A stretch of 64,000 nucleotides of DNA from Strongylocentrotus purpuratus (taxonomy: Eukaryota; Echinodermata; Echinoidea; Camarodonta; Strongylocentrotidae): assembly GCF_000002235.5 (NCBI RefSeq), contig NW_022145612.1:17290809-17354808 (forward strand). Direction: 5' to 3'. Within the stretch, counting starts at the first letter, position 1; every line of letters starts with the position of its first letter. Of the stretch, positions 61,727-64,000 are shown piece by piece. The translations under genes and the position numbers were made by a program. Below the pieces are notes generated by a model. That model had not been told where the DNA came from. It worked only from the letters and a program-made list of their open reading frames with translations, and did not search any database.

Positions 61727-62197
61727 CATAGACAGAGTACGACCATGTGGTATCCTAGGGGACGATGCTTGGCCTGGGACAGGTGGGCGAGTAGAGGAAT
61801 TGTCTTGGACAGACAGGCGGTCAGAGTCAGGGATATGCGGGCGGGCAGATTCTGGGACAGGCGGGCGGGCAGAGTCTGGGATATGCGGGCGGGCAGAGTC
61901 TGGGACAGGAGGGCGGGCAGAGTTTGGGATAGGCGGGCGGGCAGAGTCTTGGACAAGCGGGCGGGCAGAGTCTGGGACAGGCGGGCGGGCAGAGTCTGGG
62001 ACAGCTGGCCAAGCGGATGAATGGTCTGGAACACACGAACCAAAAGATGAACGATTTGGCACGGATGGACGACGTGCAGTAGGTTCTTCTTCTTCAACTG
62101 CATCAGGCACCATGTAAATATCTGGAAAGTCATCTTGATCAACAGCAACATATTCTTCATCATCAAGACCGTTGTCATCAAAGCTAGGCTCATACAT
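61727..62197 (-). CDS. first coding exon of an unidentified protein with tyrosine motifs and PDSARP repeats
   Basis: ATG at 62197-62195 (context ACCATG) opens 157 codons ending RTLSM at a good donor (ATG/GTAAGC), phase 0. Residues 1-40 are acidic and hold three tyrosines in SH2-ligand-like contexts: YEPS (2), YVAV (16) and YMVP (28). Residues 66-132 are about eight copies of an octapeptide, consensus VPDSARPP, with variants PHI and PLV. Residues 133-157 are Pro/Ser-rich. Composition resembles tyrosine-phosphorylated adaptor proteins, but the protein is not recognised. No following exon was found between here and FER. Its phase would also allow joining to the FER acceptor at 43773. Confidence 0.6.
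61811..62002 (-). repeat. 24-bp coding minisatellite, about 8 units
   Basis: On the plus strand the unit is GGGCGGGCAGAGTCTGGGAC plus four bases. Substitutions among units change Val/Ile/Leu, Pro/Gln/His and Asp/Asn/Glu but keep SARP in almost every copy. The 24-bp period also keeps other frames open. Confidence 0.85.
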
Positions 62198-62212
62198 GGT
62201 AGAATCACTCAA

Positions 62213-64000
62213 TATTCACAAAATGTATCCAACGAAGGCAGTCACAAGTAAAATATTCACAAGTAAATCCAAAATGGCTTCTGACAAGAAGCTTTTAACC
62301 AGATTTAGATATATATATTCAAGAACGTTATTGGCCAAGAGTTTCACTCGAGAGGGTCCCAAAGTTGAATGGCTTCAGCCTTCTGAAAGCAATGATCCCA
62401 AATAAATGGAGAGCTTTGCCTCTACATGAAGCTTTTATTGATGTTGGCAAGAATATGCGTGAAAAATGAATGACACAAACAAGGAAGATACATGCATGTA
62501 AGTCATTAAAGACTGTCACTTAAGGCTCACAAAGGATGTTGTGAGCAGTTTCAGGAAAACTTTCTCTGCTTTGTTCCAACTAACTAATCCCCAAACAGTC
62601 ACACTCATTTTGAAGATTTGCCTCATAATCACTGATAAAAGCTGGAAATTCAACATTTTTTAAACTAACTCTAAATTCACATGGACTTATGTTACTACAC
62701 AATCTGAAATGACTTCTCAAAAATATTTCAAAAGCATCCTTTAATTTCTGCATATTGCAGTGATCCTTTCAGGCTTACATTGTATCCAAATAATGACAGG
62801 AAAATGTAAGTGTTAGAAAAACAAAGGATCTCAAGTGCTTATCTATAAAGTTTCCTGTAAAAGGAACAGGGAAGAATGAATTTCACATGCGAAAGAAATG
62901 ACTTTTCCAGCTACAATGCAGACATGCATGGATCTTCAAGTAGCTATGCCTCTCCAATTTGTAATATGACCCGTTTGATAGTGATACCCTTTTTGTGTGC
63001 AGAACCCTATCTTGATTGATCTCAAATTCAGAACAGCCTAAGACACTAGACCAACGTTATATTCAATTTCAACAGCCGACTTAGAGTGTAGAGTGCAGGC
63101 TATAATTTTCTACCTACATGTATGAACAGTTCATTGATGATAATTTGTTAATTGAATCCAGACTGTCAATCAGCGACTCTCATGGAACATAGCCTGGTTT
63201 GATACAGAAAGGGCGGCCCCCATATACTAGGTCTACACAATTTTTTCATTGGGGGTCAGAACTGAATTTTCTAGGGTCTTTATGCATCATTCAACCCATG
63301 CTAAAATTCCATTTTTTTTAGGGGTGGGGGAGTTGAGGGAGGAGGGGGGAGGTCTGGACCTGAATTGTAGGTGTCTGGAGTGCTGGTAAATGCCAAGGCT
63401 TACATAATCATATACAGAGCCCCTACATTTTACCTAGAAGCCACCAAAATCATCAACATTTTAATAAGGGACTGGTGCACATAAATACTTTTCCATCAGA
63501 TCCTTAGAAAAGAAATCATTAAGTACACATGTAGCCCTTCTGCACAAACAGTGAATCATCCAATCAATACAGCGGTTGACGATCACTTTGTTGCTAAGTT
63601 ATAAAATAGTCCGATTTGAACACACATTATTCACTAATTAAAGGCTGCTGAGAATTGCTTCGCTTAATCCATTTCTATTCCACAATGCATTTGGTTTATC
63701 TCACAGTACATTATAAAGTAGATAAAATTAAAGCACAGTTGATAGAAGATGTTGAACTCAAGATGGTGTTACTGATTTCAGTATGGTGTCTCCACTATGG
63801 TGGCTATGACGCTAAGTAAACATTTCCTACATGTACCGGTACTTCCTCCTCAGAAATGCACATCAAGAAATCACCTCTGTCGCCTGTTAGTTTCAGCCAT
63901 TATTGAGCACACAAAGGCTGCCTGAAGATGAGCATGAAATCAATGTGCATTAATTAACCTTTGTTTTGAATTCAAAACCAAAACTTCATGAAATGAATAA
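62213..64000. other. flanking sequence upstream of the exon at 61727-62197
   Basis: No coding exon, inverted-repeat element or CpG-rich block was recognised. It should contain the 5' UTR and possibly the promoter of that gene, but nothing marks them. Confidence 0.35.

Noticed and set aside
61716..62117. Plus-strand Gly/Arg/Ala-rich frame opposite the orphan exon
   Set aside because: It is a shadow of the 24-bp repeat; the minus strand has the ATG, the donor and the non-repetitive acidic head.

Overview
The window looks like AT-rich, repeat-dense DNA from an animal, most likely a marine invertebrate deuterostome such as a sea urchin. That placement rests on very many small inverted-repeat transposons, tRNA-like SINE remnants, homopolymer G/C runs and short exons in long introns. 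It is an inference from texture, not from a database match.

The one gene that can be rebuilt confidently is a FES/FER-family non-receptor tyrosine kinase on the minus strand. Seventeen coding exons between 43754 (ATG) and 8171 (stop) join with matching phases and GT-AG sites into 838 codons (837 aa). The protein has an N-terminal F-BAR domain, a coiled-coil/FX linker, an SH2 domain and a C-terminal tyrosine kinase domain, in the usual family order and at about the usual length. The gene spans about 36 kb, and its introns carry most of the mobile elements listed.

Layout: 2-169 (+) is the last coding exon of a multi-pass transporter, probably SLC16-like. The stretch 170-8170 is intergenic DNA plus the 3' UTRs of two convergent genes, including an old 450-bp direct duplication. 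FER occupies 8171-43754. A relatively CpG-rich region at about 47.5-48.1 kb holds a candidate upstream first exon. The stretch 48.5-61.3 kb is mostly repeats and unrecognised sequence. At 61727-62197 (-) there is a convincing first coding exon of a second protein with three tyrosine motifs and an eight-residue proline-rich repeat; its downstream exons were not found.

Points most worth a second look: a candidate 22-codon in-frame cassette exon inside the F-BAR domain; the orphan tyrosine/proline-repeat exon, which ends in a phase compatible with FER; two copies of a terminal-inverted-repeat element that both carry the same LINE reverse-transcriptase piece; a 649-bp very CpG-rich element nested inside another repeat; and several long, nearly perfect palindromes. 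I found no prokaryotic features, CRISPR arrays or intact tRNA/rRNA genes.
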